Shown one piece after another: positions 1 through 8,959 of a stretch of DNA of 64,000 nt (positions within the stretch are counted from its first letter, which is position 1; each line of letters starts with the position of its first letter). The notes under the pieces were generated by a model, which was not told where the DNA came from, did not search any database, and was given only the letters and a program-made list of their open reading frames with translations. The stretch lies in assembly GCF_900116765.1 (NCBI RefSeq), contig NZ_UETC01000005.1, positions 1-64,000 of the forward strand. The letters run 5' to 3'. Source of the DNA: Jannaschia seohaensis. GTDB lineage: Bacteria; Pseudomonadota; Alphaproteobacteria; Rhodobacterales; Rhodobacteraceae. Position numbers and translations under genes: made by a program.

Positions 1-87
1 ACGCGCCGCCGCAGCCCTACCGCTCATCCCCTCCCCGATCAGACGCGCGAAGCGACGCCGCACATCCATCGACAACGTTCTCGCCAT
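1..87 (-). mobile_element. IS630-family transposase, N-terminal fragment (runs off window)
   Basis: On the minus strand an ATG at 87-85 opens a frame that runs off the left edge. Its 29 residues begin MARTLSMDVRRRFARLIGEG and continue MSGRAAAAR. This matches the start of IS630-type OrfA transposases, whose N-terminal helix-turn-helix has the pattern ALSxDLRxRVxxxxxxGxSxRAAAxRF. Only the first part of the DNA-binding domain is inside the window, so I cannot tell whether the element is intact. The insertion lies where the downstream part of the ccm operon would be expected. The call rests on a short match and could be wrong in family detail. Confidence 0.6.
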
Positions 88-774
88 GACAAGACACCCG
101 ACAGAGGGAGCCACGGGACCGCCGCCAACGCAAAATGTGACTCGGAGATAACGTCCGGTGCTTTAATGGAGGGGAGCTTGCGGTCAAGCGAGGGGAAGGG
201 ACTCGGTTCGAGCCGCTCTTGCCAGCGCGCCGATGCGCGGTGGAGCCCGGGGGCGCCTGTGGGTCGCCATGGTCGAGCGGTTGGTCGAGGCGGCCGCTCG
301 CGGCGAAGCCCGAACGGTGGCCGCGTCGGTCGAAGGCCTCGCCGCAGGGCGCGGTCGCAACGCGCCCAGATTGCGTCGATCTCGCGCTCTCGCCGGCCCC
401 CCAACGTCGTGGAACGCTCTGCCCCGCGTCTCTGGGACCGGTGCCATATCGCAGGCATCGGTCGCCTCTGGTCACATGCCTGGAGCCTCGGCTGTGGCAT
501 GCCGGGCGGGGCGAGACGGGCCGAGAATCCGCTCCAACCGGCTGGGCCAGGGAAAGGTCGCGGCGGCGATGGTCGTCACCTGAGCGGGAGACATGAGGGG
601 CTTGGGCTTCGCCGAAGGGCTGGACGGTGCAGGGCACGCTGTTCAGCGTCTCGGTGGTCGCGACCTCCATCGCCGTCAGACAGGACAGGCCCCCGTCGGG
701 CATCCCACATCGCCCCCTATCGCGCTTGGGGCGCAAGGCGGTTGGAAGGCGCGACCTCGCCCGGTCGGCCGGGG
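88..774. other. 687-bp stretch without a recognisable gene
   Basis: No reading frame here resembles a known protein, and I found no remnant of ccmC although it usually follows ccmB. The left part (about 88-165) probably contains the upstream end of the IS630-type element. The rest is GC-rich with long open frames in several phases and no convincing ribosome binding site. It looks like decayed or rearranged DNA. Confidence 0.5.
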
Positions 775-1431
775 CTATCTCAGGTTCACCCGCAGCGCCG
801 CAGCGGTCGCGAAGGGGAGGAGGGCGACGCAGCCCAGGGTGACCCCGCCCATCAGCGCGAGCGGCGTCGAGGCGTCGAGCCCTTCGGCCCCGCGCCGCAC
901 GACCTCCGCCCCGAAGACCAGGGTCGGGATGTAGAGTGGAAGAACAAGCAGGGAGAGGAGGAGCGAGCCGCGCTTGAGCCCAACGGTCAGGGCCGCGCCG
1001 AAGGTGCCGATCCAGCTGAGTGCCGGCGTTCCGATCGCGAGCGACAGGGCGAGCCAGGGCAGCGCCTGACCCGGCAGGAAAAGCAGAAGCGACAGCGGCG
1101 CGGCGATCAGCGTCAGGGGCAGGCCGGTCGTGACCCAATGCGCCAGGGCCTTGACCGAGGCCGCGCCCTCCAGCGGCACCGGGGCAGTGGCGAGCAGGTC
1201 GAGGGAGCCATCCTCCGCGTCGAGCGCCCAAAGACGGTCGAGCGACAGCAGACAGGCGAGTAGCGCGCCGAGCCAAAGGATACCGGGCGCGATCGGGGCC
1301 AGCAGGTCGGGCTGCGGGCCCACCGCGAGCGGGACCAGGGTCGCCAGGATCAGGAAAAAGGCGAGCCCTAGGCCAAAGCCGCCGCCGGCACGCAGGGCGA
1401 GGCGGAGGTCGCGTTGAAGCAGTGCTAGCAT
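775..1431 (-). CDS. ccmB: CcmB, haem exporter ABC permease
   Basis: Membrane subunit of the CcmAB exporter of system I cytochrome c maturation; CcmAB uses ATP to release holo-CcmE from CcmCD in the inner membrane. The 218-residue product starts MLALLQRDLRLALRAGGGFG and has about six hydrophobic segments, with family-typical stretches such as LLFLPGQALPWLALSLAIGTPALSWIG and GLKRGSLLLSLLVLPLYIPTLVFG seen in shorter pieces. Length agrees with the usual 215-225. The ATG at 1431 was chosen over an upstream in-frame start because it begins the conserved region. It lies 103 bp downstream of ccmA, an unusually wide gap that holds a dispersed repeat. Downstream, ccmC is missing from the window. Confidence 0.93.
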   Translation of the reverse strand: MLALLQRDLRLALRAGGGFGLGLAFFLILATLVPLAVGPQPDLLAPIAPGILWLGALLACLLSLDRLWALDAEDGSLDLLATAPVPLEGAASVKALAHWVTTGLPLTLIAAPLSLLLFLPGQALPWLALSLAIGTPALSWIGTFGAALTVGLKRGSLLLSLLVLPLYIPTLVFGAEVVRRGAEGLDASTPLALMGGVTLGCVALLPFATAAALRVNLR

Positions 1432-1440
1432 TGGCCGATA

Positions 1441-1510
1441 GGGGGGAGGGGGGCTCTGCCCCCCGTCGCCAAGGGCGACTCCCCCCGAGGTATTTCGGGC
1501 AAGATGAGGA
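1441..1510 (+). repeat. Dispersed intergenic repeat, copy A
   Basis: Contains GGGGGGCTCTGCCCCCC (hairpin), a variable GTCGCC-type segment and CCCCCCGAGGTATTTCGGGC followed by AAGATGAGGA. The same architecture recurs at 19675-19742, 36054-36122, 42118-42166, 59195-59255 and 63925-64000. This copy sits between ccmA and ccmB and points against their transcription. Confidence 0.7.
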
Positions 1511-1534
1511 CCGGGCCATGTGGGCTGGGCGGGG

Positions 1535-2167
1535 TCATTCGACGGCCTCCGCAAAGGGGTCGGCGGCCCTGTCGGGGGTGCCGCGCGCGGCGAAGGTCGA
1601 GATGTCGAGCAGCCGGGTCTCGGGCAGGCCCAGATCGATATGGGTGGCGATGAGGGCCGCGCCCCCGGATGCCAGATGGGCCTGCACAGCCGCGGCGAAG
1701 CGGGCTGTGTTCTCGGCGTCGAGAGAGACCGTCGGCTCGTCGAGGAGCCAGATCGGACGGTCAGTCAGGACGAGGCGGGCCAGGGCCGCGCGGCGTTTCT
1801 GTCCCGCCGAGAGATCGGCGGCGCGGCGGTTGCGGAGGGGGGCCAGGTCGAAGGCCGCCTCGGCGCGGGCGGCGGCTGCGGGTCCGGTGCCGAAGGCCGC
1901 GGCCCAGAAGGCCAGGTTCTCTGCCACGGTCAGCTGCGCTTTCAGCCCGTCCGCATGCGCGCCATAGGCCATCGCCTCGGTGGGGGCCGTCACCTTGCCG
2001 GCGACGGCCGGGGTCAGGCCGGCAAGCGTCCGCAGCAGCGTCGTCTTGCCCGAGCCGTTCGGCCCCCGAAGGATCAGCGCCTCGCCCGCCCGCACGCGAA
2101 ACGACACGTCGCGCAACACGATCGCCTCGCCGCGGCGGCAGGTCAGGGATTGGGCTTCGAACTCCAT
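1535..2167 (-). CDS. ccmA: CcmA, haem exporter ATP-binding protein
   Basis: Cytosolic ATPase of the CcmAB complex for c-type cytochrome biogenesis. The 210-residue product has a Walker A motif GPNGSGKTT near residue 35, an ABC signature LSAGQKRR and a Walker B region IWLLDEP with the following D-loop. Length and motif spacing match CcmA rather than larger ABC ATPases. It is transcribed toward ccmB; the 103-bp gap between them carries repeat copy A, so the tight coupling usual for these genes is loosened here. It is divergent from acnA, and the two start codons are 216 bp apart. Confidence 0.94.
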   Translation of the reverse strand: MEFEAQSLTCRRGEAIVLRDVSFRVRAGEALILRGPNGSGKTTLLRTLAGLTPAVAGKVTAPTEAMAYGAHADGLKAQLTVAENLAFWAAAFGTGPAAAARAEAAFDLAPLRNRRAADLSAGQKRRAALARLVLTDRPIWLLDEPTVSLDAENTARFAAAVQAHLASGGAALIATHIDLGLPETRLLDISTFAARGTPDRAADPFAEAVE

Positions 2168-2292
2168 CCCGGGGGTGATGGCCTATCCGTCGCCTTAGGG
2201 GAAGGGCAGGACGAAGGGTCGCGTGCCGGGCGCTTGCCAGAACGTGGCGGAAGGGCGCACGGTAGAGCGGCGAAACCTGTGCCCGAGCCAAT

Positions 2293-2310
2293 TGTATGCG
2301 ACGGCATACA
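2293..2310. promoter_or_regulatory. Inverted repeat upstream of acnA
   Basis: TGTATGC and GCATACA form perfect 7-bp arms around a 4-nt spacer (GACG), 74 bp before the acnA start and in the divergent ccmA/acnA promoter region. It resembles an operator for a dimeric regulator (GntR-like sites often contain TTGTATNC half-sites), but no regulator gene is adjacent and the assignment is inference. Confidence 0.35.
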
Positions 2311-2383
2311 TTGATCTTGCCAAACCCCCGCCCGTGGTGCAGATGACGCGCAAGCGCGTAAGACGCCAGACCGGAGGACGCCC

Positions 2384-5176
2384 ATGACCATTCAAGTCGG
2401 AACAGACACCGCCAAGACCCGCCGCCAGCTGACCGTCGGCGACCAGACCGTCAGCTACTACTCGATCGCCGCCGCGACCGAGGCGGGGCTGGGCGATTTC
2501 TCCAAGCTGCCGGCCGCGTTGAAGGTCGTGCTGGAGAACATGCTCCGCTTCGAGGATGGGGGCCGGACGGTCTCGGTCGAGGACGTGAAGGCCTTCGCCG
2601 AATGGGCCGAGAAGGGCGGGAAGAACCCCCGCGAGATCGCCTATCGCCCGGCGCGCGTGCTGATGCAGGACTTCACCGGGGTGCCGGCGGTCGTCGACCT
2701 CGCCGCCATGCGCGACGGCATCGTCGGCCTCGGCGGCGACGCGCAGAAGATCAACCCGCTGAACCCCGTCGACCTGGTCATCGACCACTCGGTCATGATC
2801 GACGAGTTCGGCAACCCCCGCGCCTTCCAGATGAACGTGGACCGCGAATATGAGCGGAACATGGAGCGGTATCAGTTCCTCAAATGGGGCCAGACCGCCT
2901 TCAACAACTTCCGCGTAGTTCCGCCGGGCACGGGCATCTGCCATCAGGTGAACCTGGAATATCTGGCCCAGACCGTCTGGACCGACGAGGACCAGGCGGG
3001 CGAGACCGTCGCCTATCCGGACACGCTGGTGGGCACCGACTCGCACACGACCATGGTCAATGGCGCGGCCGTGCTGGGCTGGGGCGTGGGCGGCATCGAG
3101 GCCGAGGCCGCGATGCTGGGCCAGCCGATCTCGATGCTGATCCCCGAAGTCGTGGGCTTTGAGCTGACCGGCGAGATGGTCGAGGGCACGACGGGCACCG
3201 ACCTGGTGCTGAAGGTCGTGGAGATGCTGCGCGCGAAGGGCGTGGTCGGCAAGTTCGTGGAGTTCTACGGCTCCGGCCTCGACACGCTGCCGCTGGCCGA
3301 CCGGGCGACCATCGCCAACATGGCGCCGGAATACGGCGCGACCTGCGGCTTCTTCCCGATCGACGCCGAGACGCTGCGCTACCTGCGCACCACGGGCCGC
3401 ACGGAAGAGCGTATCGCCCTGGTCGAGGCCTATGCCAAGGAGAACGGGTTCTGGCGCGATGCCGATTACGCGCCGGTCTACACCGACACGCTGAGCCTGG
3501 ACATGGGCACGATCGTGCCCGCCATCTCCGGCCCCAAGCGGCCGCAGGACTATATCGCGCTCGACAAGGCCGCCCGCGCCTTCGTGGAGTATGTCAGCGG
3601 CGTGCGCGGCGCCGAGGACGCGTCCGCCAAGGCCGAGACCCGGTGGGAAGGGGAGGGCGGTGCGCCCGAGCCTGTCGACATCCCGGGCGACGAGGGCCAT
3701 CACCGGAAAGGCTTCGTCGCGGGCGGGGAGGCCGACCGGTCGCAGCTCCATGACGGCTCCATCGTGATCGCGTCGATCACCTCCTGCACGAATACGTCGA
3801 ACCCCTATGTGATGATCGGCGCGGGCCTCGTCGCGCGCAAAGCGCGGGAGCTGGGTCTGAACCGCAAGCCCTGGGTGAAGACTTCGCTGGCGCCGGGCTC
3901 GCAGGTGGTGTCGCATTACCTGGAGGCGGCCGGCCTTCAGGACGACCTGGACGCCATCGGGTTCAACCTCGTGGGCTATGGCTGTACGACCTGCATCGGC
4001 AACTCGGGGCCGCTGGCGCCGGAGATCTCCAAGGCGATCAACGACAACGACCTGATCGCGACCTCGGTGCTTTCGGGCAACCGCAACTTCGAGGGCCGGA
4101 TCTCTCCGGACGTGCGGGCGAACTACCTCGCCTCGCCGCCGCTGGTGGTGGCCTATGCGCTGGTGGGCGACATGAATGTCGATATCACCAAGGAGCCGCT
4201 GGGCACCGACAAGGACGGCAACCCGGTCTATCTCAAGGACATCTGGCCCTCGCAGCAGGAGGTCGCCGAGCTGGTCGAGAAGACCGTGACCCGCGCCGCC
4301 TTCCAGGAGAAATATGCCGACGTCTTCAAGGGCGACGAGAAGTGGCAGTCGGTCGAGGTGTCGGGCGGCGAGACCTACGATTGGCCGGCGACCTCGACCT
4401 ATGTGCAGAACCCGCCCTACTTCCAGAACATGGCCAAGGAGGCCGGGGAGATCCACGACATCGTCGGCGCCCGCGTCCTGGCGGTGCTGGGCGACATGAT
4501 CACCACCGACCACATCTCTCCGGCGGGCTCCTTCAAGGAGAGCTCGCCCGCCGGCCAGTATCTGATCGAGCGGCAGGTGCCGGTTCGGGAGTTCAACTCC
4601 TACGGCTCGCGCCGTGGCAACCACGAGATCATGATGCGCGGCACCTTCGCCAATATCCGCATCAAGAACGAGATGCTGGACGGGGTCGAGGGTGGCTACA
4701 CGGTCGGGCCGGACGGCGAGCAGACCTCGATCTACGACGCCGCCATGGCCTGGCAGGCGCAGGGCGTGCCGCTCGTGGTCTTCGGCGGGGAGCAGTATGG
4801 CGCGGGCTCGTCCCGTGACTGGGCGGCCAAAGGCACGGCGCTGCTGGGGGTCAAGGCGGTGATCGCCGAGAGCTTCGAGCGCATCCACCGCTCCAACCTC
4901 GTCGGCATGGGCGTGATCCCGTTCGAGTTCACCGGCGGCGACACCCGCAAGAGCCTGGGCCTGACCGGGCAGGAGCAGGTGACGATCGAGGGGCTCGGCG
5001 ATGTCCGTCCGCTCCAGGAGGTCGAGGCCAAGATCGCGATGGCGGACGGGACCGAGCAGACGGTCACGCTCAAGTGCCGGATCGATACCGAGGTCGAGAT
5101 CGACTACATCAAGAACGGCGGCGTGCTGCACTACGTGCTGCGCAACCTGGCCCAGTCGCCGGTCGCCGCGGAGTGA
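2384..5176 (+). CDS. acnA: Aconitate hydratase A
   Basis: Converts citrate to isocitrate in the TCA cycle, with a [4Fe-4S] cluster, in the cytoplasm. The 930-residue product begins [16 protein letters not shown]. Cluster ligands are visible as C468 in [11 protein letters not shown] and C534/C537 in [10 protein letters not shown]. The C-terminal swivel domain carries [11 protein letters not shown], which includes the catalytic serine loop. Length fits AcnA/IRP-type aconitases (about 890-935). It is a single-gene unit, followed by a strong terminator at 5206-5234 and preceded by a 7-bp inverted repeat. Confidence 0.97.
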   Translation: MTIQVGTDTAKTRRQLTVGDQTVSYYSIAAATEAGLGDFSKLPAALKVVLENMLRFEDGGRTVSVEDVKAFAEWAEKGGKNPREIAYRPARVLMQDFTGVPAVVDLAAMRDGIVGLGGDAQKINPLNPVDLVIDHSVMIDEFGNPRAFQMNVDREYERNMERYQFLKWGQTAFNNFRVVPPGTGICHQVNLEYLAQTVWTDEDQAGETVAYPDTLVGTDSHTTMVNGAAVLGWGVGGIEAEAAMLGQPISMLIPEVVGFELTGEMVEGTTGTDLVLKVVEMLRAKGVVGKFVEFYGSGLDTLPLADRATIANMAPEYGATCGFFPIDAETLRYLRTTGRTEERIALVEAYAKENGFWRDADYAPVYTDTLSLDMGTIVPAISGPKRPQDYIALDKAARAFVEYVSGVRGAEDASAKAETRWEGEGGAPEPVDIPGDEGHHRKGFVAGGEADRSQLHDGSIVIASITSCTNTSNPYVMIGAGLVARKARELGLNRKPWVKTSLAPGSQVVSHYLEAAGLQDDLDAIGFNLVGYGCTTCIGNSGPLAPEISKAINDNDLIATSVLSGNRNFEGRISPDVRANYLASPPLVVAYALVGDMNVDITKEPLGTDKDGNPVYLKDIWPSQQEVAELVEKTVTRAAFQEKYADVFKGDEKWQSVEVSGGETYDWPATSTYVQNPPYFQNMAKEAGEIHDIVGARVLAVLGDMITTDHISPAGSFKESSPAGQYLIERQVPVREFNSYGSRRGNHEIMMRGTFANIRIKNEMLDGVEGGYTVGPDGEQTSIYDAAMAWQAQGVPLVVFGGEQYGAGSSRDWAAKGTALLGVKAVIAESFERIHRSNLVGMGVIPFEFTGGDTRKSLGLTGQEQVTIEGLGDVRPLQEVEAKIAMADGTEQTVTLKCRIDTEVEIDYIKNGGVLHYVLRNLAQSPVAAE

Positions 5177-5205
5177 CGCCTCATCCATCCTGACGGATGT
5201 CTTCG

Positions 5206-5234
5206 GCGGGGCCTTCGGGCCCCGCTTGCTTTTT
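5206..5234 (+). terminator. Rho-independent terminator of acnA
   Basis: GCGGGGCC (5206-5213), loop TTCG, GGCCCCGC (5218-5225), then TTGCTTTTT. A perfect 8-bp GC stem with a stable tetraloop and T-tract, 30 bp after the acnA stop. Confidence 0.9.
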
Positions 5235-5607
5235 GCGGCGGCATGGGCGCAGGCTGCGGCATGGGGGCCGATCTCTTCATCTCCGGAGCCATGCCGCCTT
5301 TCGGCGCGGGCTTTGTCGTTTGTGACCAGTCGCGGCTGATGCGCCCTCCAAGAGCCGGGGGCCGCGTTCGGTCTCGTCCCTGTCCCAAGATCGCTGCCGC
5401 CCCGCGCCGCCTCGGTCTTGCCCGCCCCAGGCGGCGCGCGGCGGTGGAGCTGGACGCAGGCGCGCTGGCGGCCCGATCCCCCCGGGGAGAGCGGATCGCG
5501 CGCCCGTTGCGCCCGGTGGGGGGCGGGGCCGGGGGCGCCACCGCGCGCCCTGCCGAAGTGTTGACGCCGGGAGCAGCCATGCCAGGGCACGCGCGCGAGG
5601 CCCGCCC
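5235..5607. other. Intergenic, nothing recognisable
   Basis: 373 bp between the acnA terminator and the next gene. Open frames exist in several phases but none has a family match or a plausible ribosome binding site. The promoter of the next gene must lie here, but I see no clear hexamers. Confidence 0.5.
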
Positions 5608-6072
5608 ATGAACCTCGCACGCCATCTGAAGGGCTTCCCCGACCTGCCGCCCATCTGGCTGTTGGGCGCGCTGTTCTGCGTCTGGAGCCTGGGTCGCGGG
5701 CCGGGGCCGTCCGCCGCCGGTGCGATCGGCCAATGGCTGGGCGGCGCGCTGATCGTCGCCGCGCTGGCCCTGATCGGTTGGGCGGCGCTCTGGTTCCTGC
5801 GCAAGCGCACGCCGATCGAGCCGCATCATCGGCCTGAGGCGCTGATCGTCGAGGGGCCCTATCGCATCAGCCGCAATCCGATCTACCTCGCGCTCGTCAC
5901 CATCGCGCTCGGCGCCGCGTTGCGGCAGGACAGCCTCCTGGCGCTGTTGCCCGTGCCTGGGCTGTGGTGGGTTCTCGACAGGCGCTTCGCCGCCCCGGAG
6001 GAGGCGGGCCTGCGTTCCGCCTTCGGGAGCGCCGCCGAACCATACCTGAAAGCCACGCGCCGTTGGATCTGA
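5608..6072 (+). CDS. Isoprenylcysteine carboxyl methyltransferase-family membrane protein
   Basis: A 154-residue integral membrane protein with about four hydrophobic segments. The C-terminal half has the family signature: EGPYRISRNPIYLALV, a second hydrophobic hairpin, then EEAGLRSAFG...YLKATRRW, corresponding to the SAM-binding GPY-x-RNP-Y and E-x-x-L...Y-x-x-V-x-RW motifs of the ICMT/PEMT superfamily. Bacterial members methylate small or lipid substrates that are mostly unknown, so the substrate here cannot be given. It is followed after 83 bp by an exported DUF1223 protein on the same strand; no functional link is evident. Confidence 0.8.
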   Translation: MNLARHLKGFPDLPPIWLLGALFCVWSLGRGPGPSAAGAIGQWLGGALIVAALALIGWAALWFLRKRTPIEPHHRPEALIVEGPYRISRNPIYLALVTIALGAALRQDSLLALLPVPGLWWVLDRRFAAPEEAGLRSAFGSAAEPYLKATRRWI

Positions 6073-6155
6073 TCTGTCCCTCACCGCACGGTGATTGGCA
6101 AAGGCGCCAGGGCTCCTCTAGGTATCGGACCTGACCGAACGACCGGACACCGCCT

Positions 6156-6836
6156 ATGCGTCTCGCCACTGCCGCCTTCGCCGCTTTGTTGCCTCTCTCA
6201 GCCGCCGCCGATCCGGTTGTGGTCGAACTCTACACCTCTCAGGGCTGTTCCTCCTGTCCGCCCGCTGACGAGATGCTGGGGGAGTTGACCGCGCATGAGG
6301 ACGTGATCGCCCTCTCGCTTCACGTCGATTACTGGGATTGGATCGGCTGGGAGGACACGTTCGGCAAGGCCGCCCATTCCGAGCGTCAGCGCGCCTATGC
6401 CTCGGCCGTGGGTTCCAGTGTGGTTTACACGCCGCAATTCGTCGTCGGTGGGGCCGATCAGGTGGCGGGGCCGTCGGGGATGAAGCTGGCGCAGCTGATC
6501 GAGGCGCACCGAGGCGCCACGGGGGACGTTCTGCGCGCTGCCTCCACCGCCGAAGGGCGCAAGGTCGTCGCGATGGAGGTCGAGGGCGGCGGGCAATTGG
6601 TGCTGGTCACGGTGCTCCCGCGGGCCGAAGTCAAGATCATGCGGGGCGAGAACGCGGGTCGGGTCATGACCTATCACAACGTGGTCATCGGCTGGGACGT
6701 TCTGGGCGAGTGGTCGGGCGAGGCCGGAAGCTTCTCCCTGCCCGCGCCCCGGGACGGTTATGCGCAGATCGTGCTGGCGCAGAGGGTCGACGGGGGTAAG
6801 CTGGGGCCGATCCTCGGCGCGGTGAAGCTCGACTAG
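6156..6836 (+). CDS. DUF1223 thioredoxin-fold periplasmic protein
   Basis: A 226-residue exported protein of the DUF1223 family. Residues 1-18 form a signal peptide ending SAAA before DPVVVELYTSQG. A C-x-x-C motif (C31-S-S-C34) sits at the start of the thioredoxin-like fold, and HVDYWDWIGWEDTF and YTPQFVVGG are typical family stretches. The fold and CxxC suggest redox activity, but no substrate is known. Its stop is followed by nearly 400 bp of non-coding sequence and a broken insertion sequence. Confidence 0.85.
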   Translation: MRLATAAFAALLPLSAAADPVVVELYTSQGCSSCPPADEMLGELTAHEDVIALSLHVDYWDWIGWEDTFGKAAHSERQRAYASAVGSSVVYTPQFVVGGADQVAGPSGMKLAQLIEAHRGATGDVLRAASTAEGRKVVAMEVEGGGQLVLVTVLPRAEVKIMRGENAGRVMTYHNVVIGWDVLGEWSGEAGSFSLPAPRDGYAQIVLAQRVDGGKLGPILGAVKLD

Positions 6837-7219
6837 GGCCGCTTGGGACTCGATCCCGGGCGTTCGTGTGTCCGTTAGGAGGTCGGCGGAGCGGGGGCGG
6901 GTCTGGGGCACGCGCAAAGCGGCGCGTGACACCGCGCGAGCCGTGGCGGCCGGGCACGGAGCCGCACATCCGACGATCGCGGGCGGAGATGTGAGGGCAG
7001 GGGCCGCGACAAACGGTGGGACGGCGGCAGAGGTTCCAGGCTCGAAGAGACATCCATGGGTGGCCGCTCCAAGTGCCCACGCGACTCCCCTCCCGCGCCG
7101 GGGCTGTGGGTCGAACGGACACTAGGCTCTTTAACTTATTAGGATTTGGTCCACGGGTCCTGGGTGCTTCAACCTTCCCGAGAGGTTTGGGGAGCGGGAT
7201 GGCCAGGGGGCATTCTTGT
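6837..7219. other. Intergenic before the IS5-type remnant
   Basis: No recognisable gene. An inverted pair GTGTCCGTT (near 6868) and AACGGACAC (near 7115) brackets about 250 bp and could be chance or the ends of a small element. The AT-richer segment around 7127-7145 (CTCTTTAACTTATTAGG) probably marks the left end region of the IS5-type remnant. Confidence 0.4.
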
Positions 7220-7816
7220 ATGAGCGATGCGGAGTGGGGGCGGGTCGCGCCGCTTCTCCCCTGCGGTCAGCGCGGTGCGTCGACGACTGCCGGGTGATCT
7301 CTCTGCACATGCTGCGGTCAGGGGCGCGGTGGCGGGCCTGCCCGGAGGGCTACGGCTCTCACACGACCGTCTACAAACGCTTCACCAGGTCGTCCCGGCA
7401 GGGCGTCTCACATGGGATCTGCGAGGCGCCGGCCGGCCATGCCGGCATCCACGGGTCGCATGCGGAGGTCTCGATCGACGCGCCCCACGTCAAGGCGCAC
7501 CGCTCGGCGGCCGACGCAAGAGGGGGAGCCTTCGCGCAGGGGATAGGCTGCTCCCGCCGAGGGGGCGTCCAGGCTGCACGGGCTCGCAGAGCGCGGGAGG
7601 CAAACGGCCAACTCGTCCACGACCTTCCGGCGCGTCTCGATCCCATAGGATCGGACCGCCCCTCCCGCGCGCGAAACCTCGTCGAGCGAAGGTGGCGCCG
7701 CCTCACGGACTTACGCCGCGTCGCGACCCGATACGACACGCTCGGGCGAAACGTCTTCGCCGCCGCTCACATCGCCGCAGCCTGCACCTGCTGGATTAAT
7801 GGAGTCCGCAGCCTAG
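7220..7816 (+). pseudogene. IS5-family (IS427-like) transposase, frameshifted and internally deleted
   Basis: Three reading frames together spell a decayed IS5-type DDE transposase. The first frame from 7220 reads MSDAEWGRVAPLLPCGQRGA; near 7285 it shifts to VDDCRVISLHMLRSGARW, then GYGSHTTVYKRFTR and, near the end, NLVERRWRRLTDLRRVATRY followed by GRNVFAAAHIAAACTCWIN; a further shift gives ESAA and a TAG at 7814-7816. The segment holding the second catalytic Asp and the middle of the DDE domain is missing, and the ERFFNRLK motif has become ERRWRRL. It cannot encode a working enzyme. Its last codons overlap the stop of the neighbouring lacI-type gene on the other strand. Confidence 0.85.
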
Positions 7817-8847
7817 GCGGCCCGCGGTACGGGACCAAGCGAGCCGCGCAGGCGCAGCACACAGGGCAGCGCGACGCTGTCTGGCTGCGCCCCGGTGCGC
7901 ACCATCTCCGTCAGCATGATCGCGGCGCGCGCGCCCATCTCCCCATGGGGGATCGAAACGGTGGCCAGCGGCGGGTCCGCGACGGTCGACAGCTCCGTGT
8001 CGTCGAAGCCGGTGATGGAGACGTCCTCGGGCACGCGCAGCCCCATCGCCCGGGCCTGCCGCAAGGCGCCGAGCGCCAGCACGTCATTGCCGCAGATCAC
8101 GGCGGTAGGCGGATGCGGGGCCGTCATCAGGTCGGCCATGGCCCGGGCGCCTGTCTCGATGCCGTAGGGCGTTTCGATCACCGTCAGGGTGGCCGGGTCC
8201 AGCCCCTGGGCCGCCATGGCGGCGCGCACGCCCGCCACTCGGTCCCGCGTCCGGTCGTTGAACCGGGTATGGCCCGAGATCGTGGCCAGCCGCCGATGGC
8301 CCTGCGCCAAGACGGCCGCGGTCATCTCCGCCATCGCCGCCTTGTTGTCGAAGCCAACCGAGGGCCGGGGCTCGGACGGGTCATAGACCCAGGCCACCAG
8401 GACCGGCACCCGATGCAGAGCGAGGAAATCGTAGAGCGCCGGATCCCGCTCATGGCCGATCAGCAGCAACCCATCGGCCCCGCGGGCCACCAGCGTCCGG
8501 ATCTGCGCCGCCTCCAGGTCCGGTCGATAGGCGGAGGAGGCCAGCAGCAGCGTCATCCCCTGCGCCACGAGACCCGTCTGGAACGCCTGCAAGCCGCGCG
8601 CGAAGACCGAGTTTTCCAGAGTGGGCACGATTGCTCCGATCGTGTCGGTCCGCTTGGCCGCGAGCGCCCGCGCGCCGAAATTCGGCGAATAGCCGATCTC
8701 GGCCACCGCCGCCTCGATCCGTTCCCGGGTCTCGCGTTGGACGCGTTCGGGCGCGTTGAGGCACCGAGAAACGGTCGCCGTCGAGACGCCCGCGCGGCGG
8801 GCGACATCGGCCAGGGTCGGGGTCTTGGTCATGCGCGCGGCGTCCAT
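7813..8847 (-). CDS. LacI-family transcriptional regulator of the sulfonate operon
   Basis: A 344-residue repressor with an N-terminal LacI helix-turn-helix ([20 protein letters not shown], residues 9-28), the hinge region with [14 protein letters not shown] and a periplasmic-binding-protein-like effector domain ([41 protein letters not shown]). An alternative start at 8832 (MTKTPTL) fits the family equally well; neither has a clear Shine-Dalgarno. It is divergent from hpsN, and the 90-odd bp between them contain two AAGCGCTT palindromes, the classic LacI-family operator core, so it very likely controls itself and the hpsN-comE operon, probably in response to dihydroxypropanesulfonate or a downstream sulfonate. 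Its stop abuts the IS5-type remnant. Confidence 0.9.
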   Translation of the reverse strand: MDAARMTKTPTLADVARRAGVSTATVSRCLNAPERVQRETRERIEAAVAEIGYSPNFGARALAAKRTDTIGAIVPTLENSVFARGLQAFQTGLVAQGMTLLLASSAYRPDLEAAQIRTLVARGADGLLLIGHERDPALYDFLALHRVPVLVAWVYDPSEPRPSVGFDNKAAMAEMTAAVLAQGHRRLATISGHTRFNDRTRDRVAGVRAAMAAQGLDPATLTVIETPYGIETGARAMADLMTAPHPPTAVICGNDVLALGALRQARAMGLRVPEDVSITGFDDTELSTVADPPLATVSIPHGEMGARAAIMLTEMVRTGAQPDSVALPCVLRLRGSLGPVPRAA

Positions 8848-8890
8848 GTGGCGGGGGTGTAAGGAAGACCGATAGCAGATCGTCTGCCCT

Positions 8891-8930
8891 CATGTAAGCG
8901 CTTGCATCGCTCGATGAAAGCGCTTACATG
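8891..8930. promoter_or_regulatory. Paired LacI-type operators in the lacI-hpsN promoter
   Basis: Two AAGCGCTT cores, TGTAAGCGCTTGCA (8893-8906) and TGAAAGCGCTTACA (8915-8928), lie 22 bp apart centre to centre, about two helical turns. Together they make a 40-bp nearly perfect inverted repeat (CATGTAAGCGCTT ... AAGCGCTTACATG). They end 29 bp before the hpsN start, and so would block or overlap the promoter. Confidence 0.85.
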
Positions 8931-8959
8931 ACGACTCAGCGATGTGGGGAGGATTCGAC

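Noticed and set aside
166-1263. A 365-codon plus-strand frame across the ccmB region
   Set aside because: Overlaps ccmB on the opposite strand, is Arg/Gly-rich and has no ribosome binding site.
2195-5620. A 1141-codon minus-strand frame opposite acnA
   Set aside because: Antisense shadow of a confidently identified gene; composition typical of GC-driven open frames.
6860-7130. GTGTCCGTT ... AACGGACAC as terminal repeats of a 250-bp element
   Set aside because: Only nine bases match, no target duplication is seen, and the inside has no recognisable feature.
8942-8959. Upstream ATG of hpsN (MWGGFD)
   Set aside because: The GGGGAGGA Shine-Dalgarno lies downstream of this ATG and fits the one at 8960, where the family similarity starts.
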